Below are positions 50,791 to 60,021 of a DNA stretch of 64,000 bases, in pieces. The notes under the pieces were generated by a model that ran no database searches, was not told the DNA's origin, and saw nothing but the letters and a program-made list of their open reading frames with translations. Position numbers and translations under genes: made by a program. Numbering within the stretch: the first letter of the stretch is position 1; each line of letters begins with the position of its first letter. This DNA is from Sideroxydans lithotrophicus (GTDB lineage Bacteria > Pseudomonadota > Gammaproteobacteria > Burkholderiales > Gallionellaceae): the NCBI GenBank assembly GCA_020723185.1, contig DYJI01000001.1, forward strand, positions 372,001 to 436,000. Direction: 5' to 3'.

Positions 50791-50854
50791 CGGCGGGAGA
50801 TGGCCGGAATCGAAAATATATAGGCCAAATTTCTGCTTGCATTAATTCCCTCAG

Positions 50855-50902
50855 CTACTAGAATTAGCCCCAATTCGCAGGTTGGACCACTAGATATAGT
50901 GT
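50855..50902 (+). promoter_or_regulatory. Two NrdR-box-like sites upstream of nrdAB
   Basis: The site at 50887-50902 (CCACTAGATATAGTGT) matches the NrdR consensus ACACTATATATAGTGT at 14 of 16 positions. A weaker site at 50855-50870 (CTACTAGAATTAGCCC) matches at 8 of 16. They are 32 bases apart, three helical turns, the normal spacing of paired NrdR boxes. A TATAGT inside the second site could be the -10. NrdR represses ribonucleotide reductase genes when dATP is high. Confidence 0.65.
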
Positions 50903-50966
50903 TTTTCTGTGTAAAGCTGATCCGGCGCAAGGCCGGGCGACATCTGCAAATAAAAGGGGAGAATAC

Positions 50967-53837
50967 ATGCTGCAAGCTTCTGAAACCGTATCGCCATCCG
51001 TGTCATCCAACATGTTCGCTACTCGTGAGTCCGAGTCGGTTTCCGGTGCTTCCGGCGTGATGCTGGATCAATACAAGATCATTCGCCGCAATGGTTCCGT
51101 TGTGACTTTCGAGCCGTCCAAGATATCCATCGCCCTGACCAAGGCCTTCATCGCCGTGAACGGCGGACAGGGCGCGGCGTCGGCGCGTGTGCGCGAGTTG
51201 GTGGAGCAGTTGACCGGCAGTGTGGTGGGTGCGCTGGCGCGCCGACAGCCGCATGGCGGCACCTTCCATATCGAAGACATCCAGGATCAGGTCGAGCTGT
51301 CTCTGATGCGTTCGGGCGAACATGACGTGGCTCGTGCCTATGTGCTGTACCGCGAGCGTCGCAATCAGGAGCGCGCCAAGAACAAGGCGGAATCAGCGGA
51401 TGCTGCACCTTCCTTGAGCGTGATCGAAAGCGGTATGAAGCGCCCGCTGGATGTGCAGGCGCTATCGGCCATCATCGAGGCAGCCTGCGCGGGGCTGGGG
51501 GAGGCGGTAGATGCCGCCAAGATACTCAAGAGCACCCTGAACGACCTGTACGACGGCGTGGCCATCGAAGAGGTACGCAAGTGCACCATCCTGTCCGCGC
51601 GAGCTTTGATCGAGCAGGATCCGGCCTACAGTTTTGTGACGGCGCGTCTGCTGCTGAACAACATCTGCTGCGAGATCCTTGGGGAGTCGGTGACGCAAGC
51701 CGAGATGGCGACACGTTACGCCGAATATTTCCCCAAGTTCATCAAGCGCGGCATCGCGGCCGAATTGCTGGACGAGGAATTGGGTCGTTTCGACCTGCCG
51801 CGCCTGGCGGCGGCGCTGGACGCCGATCGCGACCTGCAATTCAACTACCTCGGCCTGCAGACCTTGTATGACCGCTATTTCCTGCATATCGAAGACCAGC
51901 GTATCGAGCTGCCGCAAGCCTTCTTCATGCGCGTGGCGATGGGACTGTCCCTGAATGAAGTGGATCGCGAAGCGCGCGCCATCGAATTCTATCGCCTGCT
52001 GTCCAGCTTCGATTTCATGAGTTCGACACCGACACTGTTCAATTCCGGCACGCGCCGTTCGCAGTTGTCTTCCTGCTACCTGACCACGGTGGCCGACGAT
52101 CTGGACGGTATCTACGAAGGCTTGAAGGAGAACGCGCTGTTGTCCAAATTCGCCGGCGGTCTGGGTAACGACTGGAGCAATGTGCGCGCGCTGGGATCGC
52201 ACATCAAGGGTACCAACGGCAGATCGCAAGGTGTCGTGCCGTTCCTGAAGGTGGTGAACGATACCGCTGTGGCGGTGAACCAGGGTGGCAAACGCAAGGG
52301 GGCTGTCTGTGCCTACCTGGAGACCTGGCATCTCGATATCGAGGAATTCCTCGACCTGCGCAAGAACACCGGCGATGATCGTCGCCGTACACATGACATG
52401 AACACTTCCAACTGGATCCCGGACCTGTTCATGAAGCGCGTGATGGAAGGTGGCGAGTGGACGCTGTTCTCTCCCTCGACCTGCCCGGACCTGCACGACA
52501 AGTTCGGTGCCGAGTTCGAGAAGGCTTATCTTGGCTATGAGGCGAAGGTCGCCAGCGGCGAGATCAAGCTGTTCCGCAAGCTGCCGGCGCAGAGCCTGTG
52601 GCGCAAGATGCTGACCATGTTGTTCGAGACCGGACACCCATGGGTCACGTTCAAGGATCCGTGCAATATCCGCTCGCCGCAGCAACATGTGGGCGTGGTG
52701 CACAGTTCCAACCTGTGTACCGAAATCACGCTGAACACCTCGGCCGACGAGATTGCCGTGTGCAACCTGGGTTCGGTCAATCTTGCCGCGCATCTGACCG
52801 CAGACGGTCAGATCGACCATGCCAAGCTGCAGCGCACGGTGCACACCGCCATGCGCATGCTGGATAACGTGATCGATATCAACTACTACGCTGTTGCCAA
52901 GGCGCGCAATTCAAACCTGAAGCATCGTCCGGTCGGTCTGGGCATCATGGGCTTCCAGGATTGCCTGCATAGCCTGCGTATCCCGTATTCATCGGAAGCC
53001 GCCGTCGAGTTCGCGGACCGTTCGATGGAAGCGGTCTGCTACTACGCCTACTGGGCCTCCACCGAACTGGCCGAGGAGCGCGGTCGCTATGCCTCGTATC
53101 GCGGCAGCTTGTGGGACAAGGGCATCCTGCCGCATGACAGTCTGGGTCTGTTGCGCGAAGCGCGCGGCGGGTATGTCGAGGTCGACACCTCGGTCACCAT
53201 GGACTGGGATGCGCTGCGTGCCCGCATCCGCCAGTTTGGCATGCGCAACTCGAATTGCGTGGCGATCGCGCCGACCGCTACCATCTCCAACATCATCGGC
53301 GTATCGGCCTGCATCGAGCCGACCTACCAGAACATCTTCGTCAAATCGAACCTGTCCGGCGAGTTCACGGTCATCAACGAGCATCTGGTCGCCGATCTGA
53401 AGCAGCTGGGGCTGTGGGATGAGGTGATGGTGGCCGATCTCAAGTATTTCGACGGCAGTCTGACCAAGATCGACCGCATCCCGGCCGACCTGCGCAACCT
53501 GTATGCCACCGCGTTCGAGGTGGAACCGAAGTGGTTGATCGAAGCGGCTTCACGCCGCCAGAAGTGGATAGACCAAGCGCAATCGCTGAATATCTATATG
53601 TCCGGCGTATCCGGCCGCAAGCTGGATGAGACTTACAAGCTGGCTTGGGTGCGCGGCCTGAAGACCACCTACTACCTGCGCACCCTGGGCGCCACCTCTG
53701 CCGAGAAATCCACGTCCCGCGCCGGGTCGCTGAACGCGGTATCAAGCGGCGGCGCAGGCGAAATGTCGGCGGCTCCCGCGATCGAAGAGACGAAGTTCTG
53801 TTCGATCGACAATCCCGAGTGTGAAGCTTGCCAGTAA
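50967..53837 (+). CDS. nrdA: Ribonucleoside-diphosphate reductase alpha subunit (class I)
   Basis: Catalytic subunit that reduces NDPs to dNDPs. The 956-residue protein begins with a nonconserved leader, then an ATP-cone (YKIIRRNGSVVTFEPSKISI) for allosteric overall-activity control, and the ten-stranded barrel with active-site C370 (RSQLSSCYLT) and N582/C584/E586 (SNLCTEITLN). The C-terminal tail ends in redox cysteines (CSIDNPECEACQ). The extended tail with an extra cysteine is seen in related proteobacterial enzymes. AAAGGGGAG precedes the ATG. Confidence 0.95.
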   Translation: MLQASETVSPSVSSNMFATRESESVSGASGVMLDQYKIIRRNGSVVTFEPSKISIALTKAFIAVNGGQGAASARVRELVEQLTGSVVGALARRQPHGGTFHIEDIQDQVELSLMRSGEHDVARAYVLYRERRNQERAKNKAESADAAPSLSVIESGMKRPLDVQALSAIIEAACAGLGEAVDAAKILKSTLNDLYDGVAIEEVRKCTILSARALIEQDPAYSFVTARLLLNNICCEILGESVTQAEMATRYAEYFPKFIKRGIAAELLDEELGRFDLPRLAAALDADRDLQFNYLGLQTLYDRYFLHIEDQRIELPQAFFMRVAMGLSLNEVDREARAIEFYRLLSSFDFMSSTPTLFNSGTRRSQLSSCYLTTVADDLDGIYEGLKENALLSKFAGGLGNDWSNVRALGSHIKGTNGRSQGVVPFLKVVNDTAVAVNQGGKRKGAVCAYLETWHLDIEEFLDLRKNTGDDRRRTHDMNTSNWIPDLFMKRVMEGGEWTLFSPSTCPDLHDKFGAEFEKAYLGYEAKVASGEIKLFRKLPAQSLWRKMLTMLFETGHPWVTFKDPCNIRSPQQHVGVVHSSNLCTEITLNTSADEIAVCNLGSVNLAAHLTADGQIDHAKLQRTVHTAMRMLDNVIDINYYAVAKARNSNLKHRPVGLGIMGFQDCLHSLRIPYSSEAAVEFADRSMEAVCYYAYWASTELAEERGRYASYRGSLWDKGILPHDSLGLLREARGGYVEVDTSVTMDWDALRARIRQFGMRNSNCVAIAPTATISNIIGVSACIEPTYQNIFVKSNLSGEFTVINEHLVADLKQLGLWDEVMVADLKYFDGSLTKIDRIPADLRNLYATAFEVEPKWLIEAASRRQKWIDQAQSLNIYMSGVSGRKLDETYKLAWVRGLKTTYYLRTLGATSAEKSTSRAGSLNAVSSGGAGEMSAAPAIEETKFCSIDNPECEACQ

Positions 53838-53858
53838 GGGCGGCAGCCTGAAATGCGT

Positions 53859-53883
53859 CCGGATCGGCGTTCTGCCGGTCCGG
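53859..53883 (+). other. Hairpin in the nrdA-nrdB intergenic region
   Basis: A 10-bp stem CCGGATCGGC/GCCGGTCCGG (one G-U) with loop GTTCT and no T tract. It sits in the 105-base gap and may slow decay or partially terminate, changing the alpha:beta ratio. Confidence 0.45.
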
Positions 53884-53942
53884 GCGAACAGTGAGAATCC
53901 CCCGGCGCCCAGCGCTGCGGATACAAGAAGAAAGGACTATGC

Positions 53943-55082
53943 ATGCTGAATTTCGAAGACGATGTGATGCCGACAGCCGCACCCGCAGCGGTGCGCATGG
54001 GGGCGCTGGGGGCTGGAAAAGCTGTTGTCGCAGAGCATGATTACACCATCGCCTCGGTGTCGACCGGCCGCATCCGCGTGGAAGACAAGCGCCTGATCAA
54101 TGGCAAGGCGGACGTGAACCAGTTGGTGCCGTTCAAATACAACTGGGCTTGGGAGAAATACAACGCGGGCAACGCGAACCACTGGCTGCCGCAAGAGATC
54201 AACATGTCTGCCGACATCGCGCTGTGGAAGAACCCGAACGGGCTGACCGAGGACGAGCGCCGCCTGGTCATGCGCAACCTGGGTTTCTTCTCAACCGCCG
54301 ACAGCCTGGCTGCCAATAACATCGTGCTGGGAACCTATCGCCACATCACCGCGCCGGAGTGCCGGCAGTATCTGCTGCGGCAGGCCTACGACGAAGCGAT
54401 CCACACCCATGCCTACCAGTACATCGTGGAAAGTCTGGGCATGGACGAAGGTGAAGTGTTCAACATGTATCACGAGGTGAAGAGTATCCGCGACAAGGAC
54501 GAGTTCCTGCTGCCCTTCATCGATACGCTGACCAACCCCGAGTTCAAGACCGGCACGCCCGAGAACGACCAGAAGCTGCTGGAATCGCTGATCGTGTTCG
54601 CCTGCATCATGGAAGGCCTGTTCTTCTATGTCGGTTTCGTGCAGGTGCTGGCGCTGGGCCGTCAGAACAAGATGACCGGTGCGGCCGAGCAGTTCCAGTA
54701 CATCCTGCGCGACGAGTCGTTGCATCTGAACTTCGGCGTGGACATGGCCAACCAGATCAAGCTGGAGAACCCGCACCTGTGGACGGTCGAGTTCAAGGAG
54801 CGCCTGAAGGGGCACTTCACCAAGGCGGTCGAGCTGGAATACCGCTATGCCGAAGACACCATGCCGCGCGGCGTGCTGGGTCTGAATGCAGCCATGTTCA
54901 AGGAATACCTGCGCTTCATCGCCAACCGGCGCTGCCAGCAGATTGGCATCGATGCGCTCTATCCGGGCGCGACCAACCCGTTCCCGTGGATGGCCGAGAT
55001 GATCGATCTCAAGAAAGAGAAGAATTTCTTCGAGACGCGAGTGACCGAGTATCAGACAGGCGGCGCTCTTTCATGGGATTGA
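53943..55082 (+). CDS. nrdB: Ribonucleoside-diphosphate reductase beta subunit (class Ia)
   Basis: Radical-generating diiron subunit, 379 residues. The metal and radical site is intact: D120 ([11 protein letters not shown]), E151, H154 and tyrosyl-radical Y158 ([16 protein letters not shown]), followed by further ligands in [13 protein letters not shown] and [20 protein letters not shown] stands before the ATG. It is followed by an 80-bp tandem repeat before the operon terminator. Confidence 0.95.
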   Translation: MLNFEDDVMPTAAPAAVRMGALGAGKAVVAEHDYTIASVSTGRIRVEDKRLINGKADVNQLVPFKYNWAWEKYNAGNANHWLPQEINMSADIALWKNPNGLTEDERRLVMRNLGFFSTADSLAANNIVLGTYRHITAPECRQYLLRQAYDEAIHTHAYQYIVESLGMDEGEVFNMYHEVKSIRDKDEFLLPFIDTLTNPEFKTGTPENDQKLLESLIVFACIMEGLFFYVGFVQVLALGRQNKMTGAAEQFQYILRDESLHLNFGVDMANQIKLENPHLWTVEFKERLKGHFTKAVELEYRYAEDTMPRGVLGLNAAMFKEYLRFIANRRCQQIGIDALYPGATNPFPWMAEMIDLKKEKNFFETRVTEYQTGGALSWD

Positions 55083-55094
55083 TCGGGATGTTTT

Positions 55095-55254
55095 CGTTGA
55101 CGGACACATAACGCTTCCTTTTGGACAGAAAACGCTTCCTTTTGTGACGCGTAATCCTTCCTTGCTTTATAAGGCGTTGACGGACACATAACGCTTCCTT
55201 TTGGACAGAAAACGCTTCCTTTTGTGACGCGTAATCCTTCCTTGCTTTATAAGG
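55095..55254. repeat. Two perfect 80-bp tandem direct repeats
   Basis: Bases 55095-55174 and 55175-55254 are identical, and the match ends at both outer edges. Each unit contains ACGCTTCCTTTTG twice and a third, degenerate CTTCCTT, so there is a finer internal periodicity of about 20 bases. The array begins 12 nt after the nrdB stop and ends just before the terminator, where the sequence then changes to AT-richer accessory DNA. Confidence 0.9.
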
Positions 55255-55479
55255 GGAGCAACACCAAGGCCCGCCAACTTTGTTGGCGGGCCTTTTATCT
55301 TTGTGGCCGGGCGTGGCACAAGGGATTCAAGCTGGCGTTTGGGGCAGATGAGCGCGCCAAGGAAAGACTTAGAGAGATATCAATATATCGTCCAAAACAA
55401 GTTACAAAGGTTAGTATTCGCTCCAGCACTGACTGACAATAATAACTAGTTCGATATGGAATTGAAGGGAAGGGGCATT
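55255..55479. other. Noncoding stretch between the nrd repeats and the defence cassette
   Basis: Apart from the terminator at 55266-55294 this stretch holds no convincing gene. The small frame spanning 55224-55436 runs through the repeat and terminator and looks spurious. AT-rich sequence at 55380-55450 (ATATCAATATATCG, GTTAGTATTC) probably includes the cassette promoter, but I could not define hexamers. Confidence 0.6.
55266..55294 (+). terminator. Intrinsic terminator of nrdAB
   Basis: A perfect 13-bp stem AAGGCCCGCCAAC/GTTGGCGGGCCTT with a TTT loop, followed by TTATCTTTG. A strong hairpin that ends the nrd operon before the accessory DNA begins. Confidence 0.85.
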
Positions 55480-56934
55480 GTGAATCTGGATGAGGCGAAT
55501 TTCCGCGCCCATAACGAAGCGGAACAATCCAATAGCGACGAAAAATCCGTAGGTGCTACAGGATTCAACCCATATCCGGAGCATACGACGCAAACGCTTG
55601 CAGATATGATTTCTCGCTACGAACGGACGGGAAGAGCGCAAAACGTTTCGTTTAGAGATCTTGTTCCGTGGGTCAAGATGGGTGAGCGAGCCACACACTA
55701 CATTCACTCTTACCCTGCGAAGCTGCTCCCGCAGATTGCTCATTTCTTTCTTTCAGCGCAGAGCCTCTCCAAGGAGGGAGATATCGTGCTGGATCCCTTC
55801 GGAGGATCAGGGACCGTTGCACTAGAGGCAATATTGGCAGGCCGGAAAGCGTATTATGCTGATGCAAACCCTTTAGCTCGCTTGATTGCAGGTGTCAAAA
55901 CTCGTTGTGTACAAACTGAGGCAATTATCCAAGCTGCCGACCGAGTTGAACGGCGATATAGTAATGCTCGCATACCGACGGGTTCCGCCCCTTCTGTTGT
56001 TAATCTCGAATACTGGTACGAACCTGAAGTTATAAAAAGTTTGTGCCGCATTAAAGATGCCATCGAAGTCGAAACTGATTGCGCGATAAAGAACTTTTTG
56101 CGCGTTTCTTTTTCCTCAGTTTGTCGAAAAGTCAGTCTTGCTGATCCTCGCTTGTCAGTACCAGTCCGCATTAAGACTTCTACTACACATGCCCCTGATG
56201 GTTTTCCGGACGTCTGGAAAGGGTTTTATAGCCAGGTTTCCAATAACTTGCGGCGAATGCAGAATCTTTTGCAGATGGTGAATGGATTCGATAGTGCGTT
56301 CTATGTGGGTGATAATGCGAGGTCTTTGAGGGCACCGACTGCAAACTTTGACCTGTCTCCCGAAGCGCTTGGCGACAAAAGTGTCGACTTAATCATTACA
56401 TCTCCACCATACGCAGGGGCTCAAAAGTATATACGAGCCTCCAGTCTTAGTCTTGGTTGGCTGGGTTTGGCAAACAAAGACGGATTGAAGCCGCTTGAAA
56501 ATGCATCCATTGGCCGTGAACATTTTCCGACTTCGTCCCATAGGGAGTGTCCACAGACCGGCCTTGATGTGGCGGATCGGATAATTAAAAGGATCTTCAA
56601 AGTAAACCCGCTCAGAAGCGTGATTGTCGCTACGTATATTATCGAAATGGATGCGGCGATTAAAGAAATGACACGTGTACTTAGGCCTGGTGGACATTTG
56701 GTTCTAGTGATTGGAAACAATGAAGTCTGCGGGCTTCCGTTCAAATCGTCTGAATATCTAGCTCTTATATGTGAAAAATATGGGCTATCTCTGAAGCTCA
56801 AGTTAATTGATGAGATTAAATCGCGCGGTCTTATGACAAAGCGAAATAAGACGGCTAGCGTGATTACCCGGGAGTGGGTGCTTCTGTTCGAGAAAAAGGC
56901 AGCAAAGCAACGCAAAAGGGTCGATAGGCACTAG
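55480..56934 (+). CDS. DNA methyltransferase (amino-methylating) of the four-gene cassette
   Basis: SAM-dependent DNA methyltransferase of 484 residues, first gene of the cassette. It has HYIHSYPAKLLPQ (73-84 region), the SAM motif DPFGGSGTVALEA (105-117) and the catalytic motif TSPPYAG (307-313), with about 190 residues between that could hold target recognition. The order SAM motif then SPPY is unlike the common SPPY-first (beta) N4/N6 enzymes. The late segment MTRVLRPGGHLVLVIGNN is a typical fold strand. I prefer GTG 55480 (AAGGGG 4 nt upstream); ATG 55456 would add eight residues. Codon use is AT-richer than the chromosome around it. It may modify self DNA for the system, or act on another nucleic acid. 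Confidence 0.75.
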   Translation: MNLDEANFRAHNEAEQSNSDEKSVGATGFNPYPEHTTQTLADMISRYERTGRAQNVSFRDLVPWVKMGERATHYIHSYPAKLLPQIAHFFLSAQSLSKEGDIVLDPFGGSGTVALEAILAGRKAYYADANPLARLIAGVKTRCVQTEAIIQAADRVERRYSNARIPTGSAPSVVNLEYWYEPEVIKSLCRIKDAIEVETDCAIKNFLRVSFSSVCRKVSLADPRLSVPVRIKTSTTHAPDGFPDVWKGFYSQVSNNLRRMQNLLQMVNGFDSAFYVGDNARSLRAPTANFDLSPEALGDKSVDLIITSPPYAGAQKYIRASSLSLGWLGLANKDGLKPLENASIGREHFPTSSHRECPQTGLDVADRIIKRIFKVNPLRSVIVATYIIEMDAAIKEMTRVLRPGGHLVLVIGNNEVCGLPFKSSEYLALICEKYGLSLKLKLIDEIKSRGLMTKRNKTASVITREWVLLFEKKAAKQRKRVDRH

Positions 56935-56937
56935 TTT

Positions 56938-57963
56938 ATGTCAGAGTCGTTTGAGAATTTGAAGAAACGCATACTCATACTTAATGAAAAAGTATGGGAG
57001 GGTCGACTGACATGGCCCTCTATAGAGGAGTGGCTCGAAAATTTTACAGGGAAGGTGACGGACAAAGACGCTGAGCGGTTACATGCGGTATTTTGGCTAT
57101 CTCAATTTATGTATTTTGGCGGGAGAGAAATTCGCGTTTTGCTTAAATCGATGTACCGGGATTTATACCTGTATCCAATAATTCAAGAAGTGCGTTCTAG
57201 GCTTTCGCCAACTGCGACTGAAAGCGAAATAGAGTTGGCAGTTCGCGATGAATTGAAGCACACAAGGTTCATTGGAGTTGGCAATCCATCCGAAAGCGGT
57301 GTCCATTTGCTGTATTACTTTCGCCAAGAGAATGGGTTATCGAAGAAGCTATTTATAGATTCTGTACAAATATTCACCAGATCTTCGGATCGATCGGCTT
57401 CGTGGCCAAAGAAGACGTTCAAAATAATCGCTGACTTAGTAAGAGGCCGCACGAGACGGCTACGGAGTCCCGAAGTGCGACGCTATGTGTTCTTGGATGA
57501 CATCTGTGGCTCAGGGGATACCGCAATCGACTATTCTGATGAGATCCTAACGGAGTTGATGAGGCTTAACCCCACGGCAAAAGTTTCGTATTACAGCCTA
57601 TTTGCAACGAAGATAGGACTGCAAAAGGTTGAGCAGGGCTCGTTATTTGGTGAGAACTGTGGCGCAGTTTACGAACTAGATTCCAGTTATCGATGCCTGT
57701 CAGACGCATCTAGGTATTTGAAGATCCTTCCAAAGGATATCGATCGTGATTTAGCCGTGCAGCTAGTGAAGCACTATGGGATGCTATTAAATCCAGATTA
57801 TGCATCTGGCTATAAAGATAGTCAGATGCTTATGGGATTTCACCATAACACTCCGGATAACACAGTTGGGATTATTTGGAACGACAGTCTAAACGGCCGC
57901 GCTGCCATACCATGGAAACCCGTGTTTAAACGCTATCCGAAGATATACGGAGAAAGTGTATGA
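56938..57963 (+). CDS. Phosphoribosyltransferase-like protein of the cassette
   Basis: A 341-residue soluble protein. The only clear motif is VFLDDICGSGDTA (residues 184-196), which matches the PRPP-binding loop of type I phosphoribosyltransferases (hydrophobic strand, DD, then S/T-G-x-T). N-terminal residues 1-130 are helical and unassigned. PRTase-like proteins paired with an ATPase have been proposed from genome mining as effectors or signal enzymes in bacterial conflict systems, and I believe this is one. It begins 3 nt after the methyltransferase stop and overlaps the ATPase start (ATGA). The substrate is unknown. Confidence 0.65.
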   Translation: MSESFENLKKRILILNEKVWEGRLTWPSIEEWLENFTGKVTDKDAERLHAVFWLSQFMYFGGREIRVLLKSMYRDLYLYPIIQEVRSRLSPTATESEIELAVRDELKHTRFIGVGNPSESGVHLLYYFRQENGLSKKLFIDSVQIFTRSSDRSASWPKKTFKIIADLVRGRTRRLRSPEVRRYVFLDDICGSGDTAIDYSDEILTELMRLNPTAKVSYYSLFATKIGLQKVEQGSLFGENCGAVYELDSSYRCLSDASRYLKILPKDIDRDLAVQLVKHYGMLLNPDYASGYKDSQMLMGFHHNTPDNTVGIIWNDSLNGRAAIPWKPVFKRYPKIYGESV

Positions 57964-60008
57964 ATACCACACGCATAAGTGGCAACCCCTTCGATCTGAC
58001 AAAGGCGAGTGACTTTTCGGATGAGCAAATTCAGCAATTCTGGGTTGATTTGGCTGGGCCAGGGGGGCTTGAAGATCTGTTTAAGCCTAGGCTGATGATG
58101 CCTATGCTGTTGTTGGGAGGCAAGGGGAGCGGCAAAACGCACCTCATGAGGTATTTTTCGTCCGCAGTTCAGAAGTTGCGCTTCAATGGAAGTTTACTGA
58201 GTGCGGCACAACAAGAAAAGCACATTGGCATATATGTGCGAGCCGACGGTTTGAATGTAGGTCGATTTGATGGAAAGGGGCAAAGTGATGATGCTTGGGC
58301 CGCCGTCTTTAGCTACTACTTTGAGCTATGGTTAGCGACACATCTCTTGAAACATGTTCAAGATTGTCTGACTGAACGCGCTGATACCATAGATCAAAGA
58401 AAGCTAGTTGCAGGGGCAAGAAGCCTATTTACTTCCGATTTGCCATCGTCAATTGAAACGATAGCGGCGCTTATCGATTATCTGGCCGAGCTTCGCCGGC
58501 ACGTTGACCACATTGTTGCGAACTGCGCTATTCATCAGAGTTTGAGGGATATTGATATCTGTATCTCTCCAGGAGCCTTGGTTTACAAGCTTCCAGTGCT
58601 GCTTAATTCGTGCACAGATATTTTTAAGGATGTGCTGTTCGTTTTCATGATCGATGAAATAGAGAACTTCACCGTTACTCAGCAGAAGTTTCTAAACTCG
58701 CTCATTCGATATCGAGAAGGTCCTGTTTCAATTAAGATTGGTGCACGGTTGTACGGTCTTCACACGAAGAAGACACTTGGTGCTGGGGAGGAGATTAAGC
58801 AAAATTCCGAATATGAGAAAGTGGAGCTTGACGCGTGGCTCCGCGAGCACGTAAAAGGCTACAAAGGGCTGGCGGAGGCCTTAATTCTAAAACGGCTCCA
58901 ACAATTTCATTTTGCTCCCGCCGGAGGAGATGCTTCAAATTGGCTTAGGAATCAGTTTGAGGAACTCGATTCCAAAAATAACTACAGAGTTCCAACACTC
59001 GCACTAGTAAAGAAGTACGATGAAAAAGGTGAGCTGCGGCCGTATTTCAAAAAATTGAAAGAAATTATTTGCAGCCTAGAAGATCGGGGTGCAGAGGCAC
59101 CGATTCAAACAATTGCCGACAACATTATCCAACTGCTTCAACTGCCAAACGATCCATTGCTTGAAAAAGTAAACCTGTATCTCTTGTATAAAGAATGGCG
59201 TAACACATCAAATTTGGTCGCATCGGCGACTGCGATTGCAGAGCAGGCAAGAAACTTTCTTGAAAATGGGAAAGAAGCGGCCCCAAAATATTTTGACTCC
59301 TTGGATCATTTCAAGTCGGATCTGCTGGCTCAAATTTATCAAGACTGTAATAAGCAGCACGTCGTATACGCGGGTCTCGATACATTAATACACCTCTCAC
59401 AAGGTGTCCCTCGAAATCTTCTTGGGATACTTAAACAAATATTTCGTCGTTCACACTTTGCAGGTGAGCGTCCGTTTTCGGAGGCTGGGAAAATTTCAAT
59501 TTCCTCTCAAGGGGAAGGTATTCGCGATGCAGCAGCGTGGTTCTGGGATGATGCGCAGCCGGATAGGCACGGATCAGAGGTTAGGGCGGCAATTGAGTCA
59601 TTGGCAAAGCTGTTTCGGGGTGTCCGCTATAGCCTCAAGCCAGCAGAGTGTGATTTGGCAACGTTTTCAGTAAATCCAAAAGTTGGATCCGAGATGGCTC
59701 GGGACGTTCTAGCGCATGCGGAAAACTGGTCTTACCTTGTCCGTGTTCGAGATGGTGGGGTCAGCCGTAATGACAGCAACTCAATTGACGATAAATTCCA
59801 ACTTAGTCCAATGCTGGTAGCTCGTTGGGAAGTGTCTGAGCACAGGCGTGGTGCAATCGAGCTTCAGGAGAATCTTTTTAATGCATTATTTGATCCGGTA
59901 TGCCGCCCTCAACTGAATACACTCTTGGCCGAACGGCTAAAGGGAATGGAGGAGCCGTACATTAAGGGGAGTATTGGCGCCAGTAGCTTTCAAAACAAAC
60001 TATTCTAA
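57960..60008 (+). CDS. ORC/Cdc6-like P-loop ATPase of the cassette
   Basis: A 682-residue ATPase. Walker A is GGKGSGKT (53-60) and Walker B VLFVFMIDEIENF (D232, E233), followed by TQQKFLNSLIRYREGPVSIKIGAR, which resembles the sensor-1 region of ORC/Cdc6- or STAND-type AAA+ ATPases. No helicase or nuclease motif is visible. The C-terminal 400 residues are mostly helical and unassigned. By position it could be the sensor or motor that controls the PRTase-like protein. It starts within the stop of the gene before it. Base composition is clearly AT-rich (hand count of one line near 59.2 kb gives under 40% GC). Confidence 0.7.
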   Translation: MNTTRISGNPFDLTKASDFSDEQIQQFWVDLAGPGGLEDLFKPRLMMPMLLLGGKGSGKTHLMRYFSSAVQKLRFNGSLLSAAQQEKHIGIYVRADGLNVGRFDGKGQSDDAWAAVFSYYFELWLATHLLKHVQDCLTERADTIDQRKLVAGARSLFTSDLPSSIETIAALIDYLAELRRHVDHIVANCAIHQSLRDIDICISPGALVYKLPVLLNSCTDIFKDVLFVFMIDEIENFTVTQQKFLNSLIRYREGPVSIKIGARLYGLHTKKTLGAGEEIKQNSEYEKVELDAWLREHVKGYKGLAEALILKRLQQFHFAPAGGDASNWLRNQFEELDSKNNYRVPTLALVKKYDEKGELRPYFKKLKEIICSLEDRGAEAPIQTIADNIIQLLQLPNDPLLEKVNLYLLYKEWRNTSNLVASATAIAEQARNFLENGKEAAPKYFDSLDHFKSDLLAQIYQDCNKQHVVYAGLDTLIHLSQGVPRNLLGILKQIFRRSHFAGERPFSEAGKISISSQGEGIRDAAAWFWDDAQPDRHGSEVRAAIESLAKLFRGVRYSLKPAECDLATFSVNPKVGSEMARDVLAHAENWSYLVRVRDGGVSRNDSNSIDDKFQLSPMLVARWEVSEHRRGAIELQENLFNALFDPVCRPQLNTLLAERLKGMEEPYIKGSIGASSFQNKLF

Positions 60009-60021
60009 GTTGAAGAAAGTA

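Noticed and set aside
55095-55254. CRISPR array
   Set aside because: Only two adjacent 80-bp units without spacers, and no cas gene in the window.
55224-55436. Small 70-codon frame downstream of nrdB
   Set aside because: It passes through the repeat and the terminator, has no Shine-Dalgarno, and its translation has no recognisable features.
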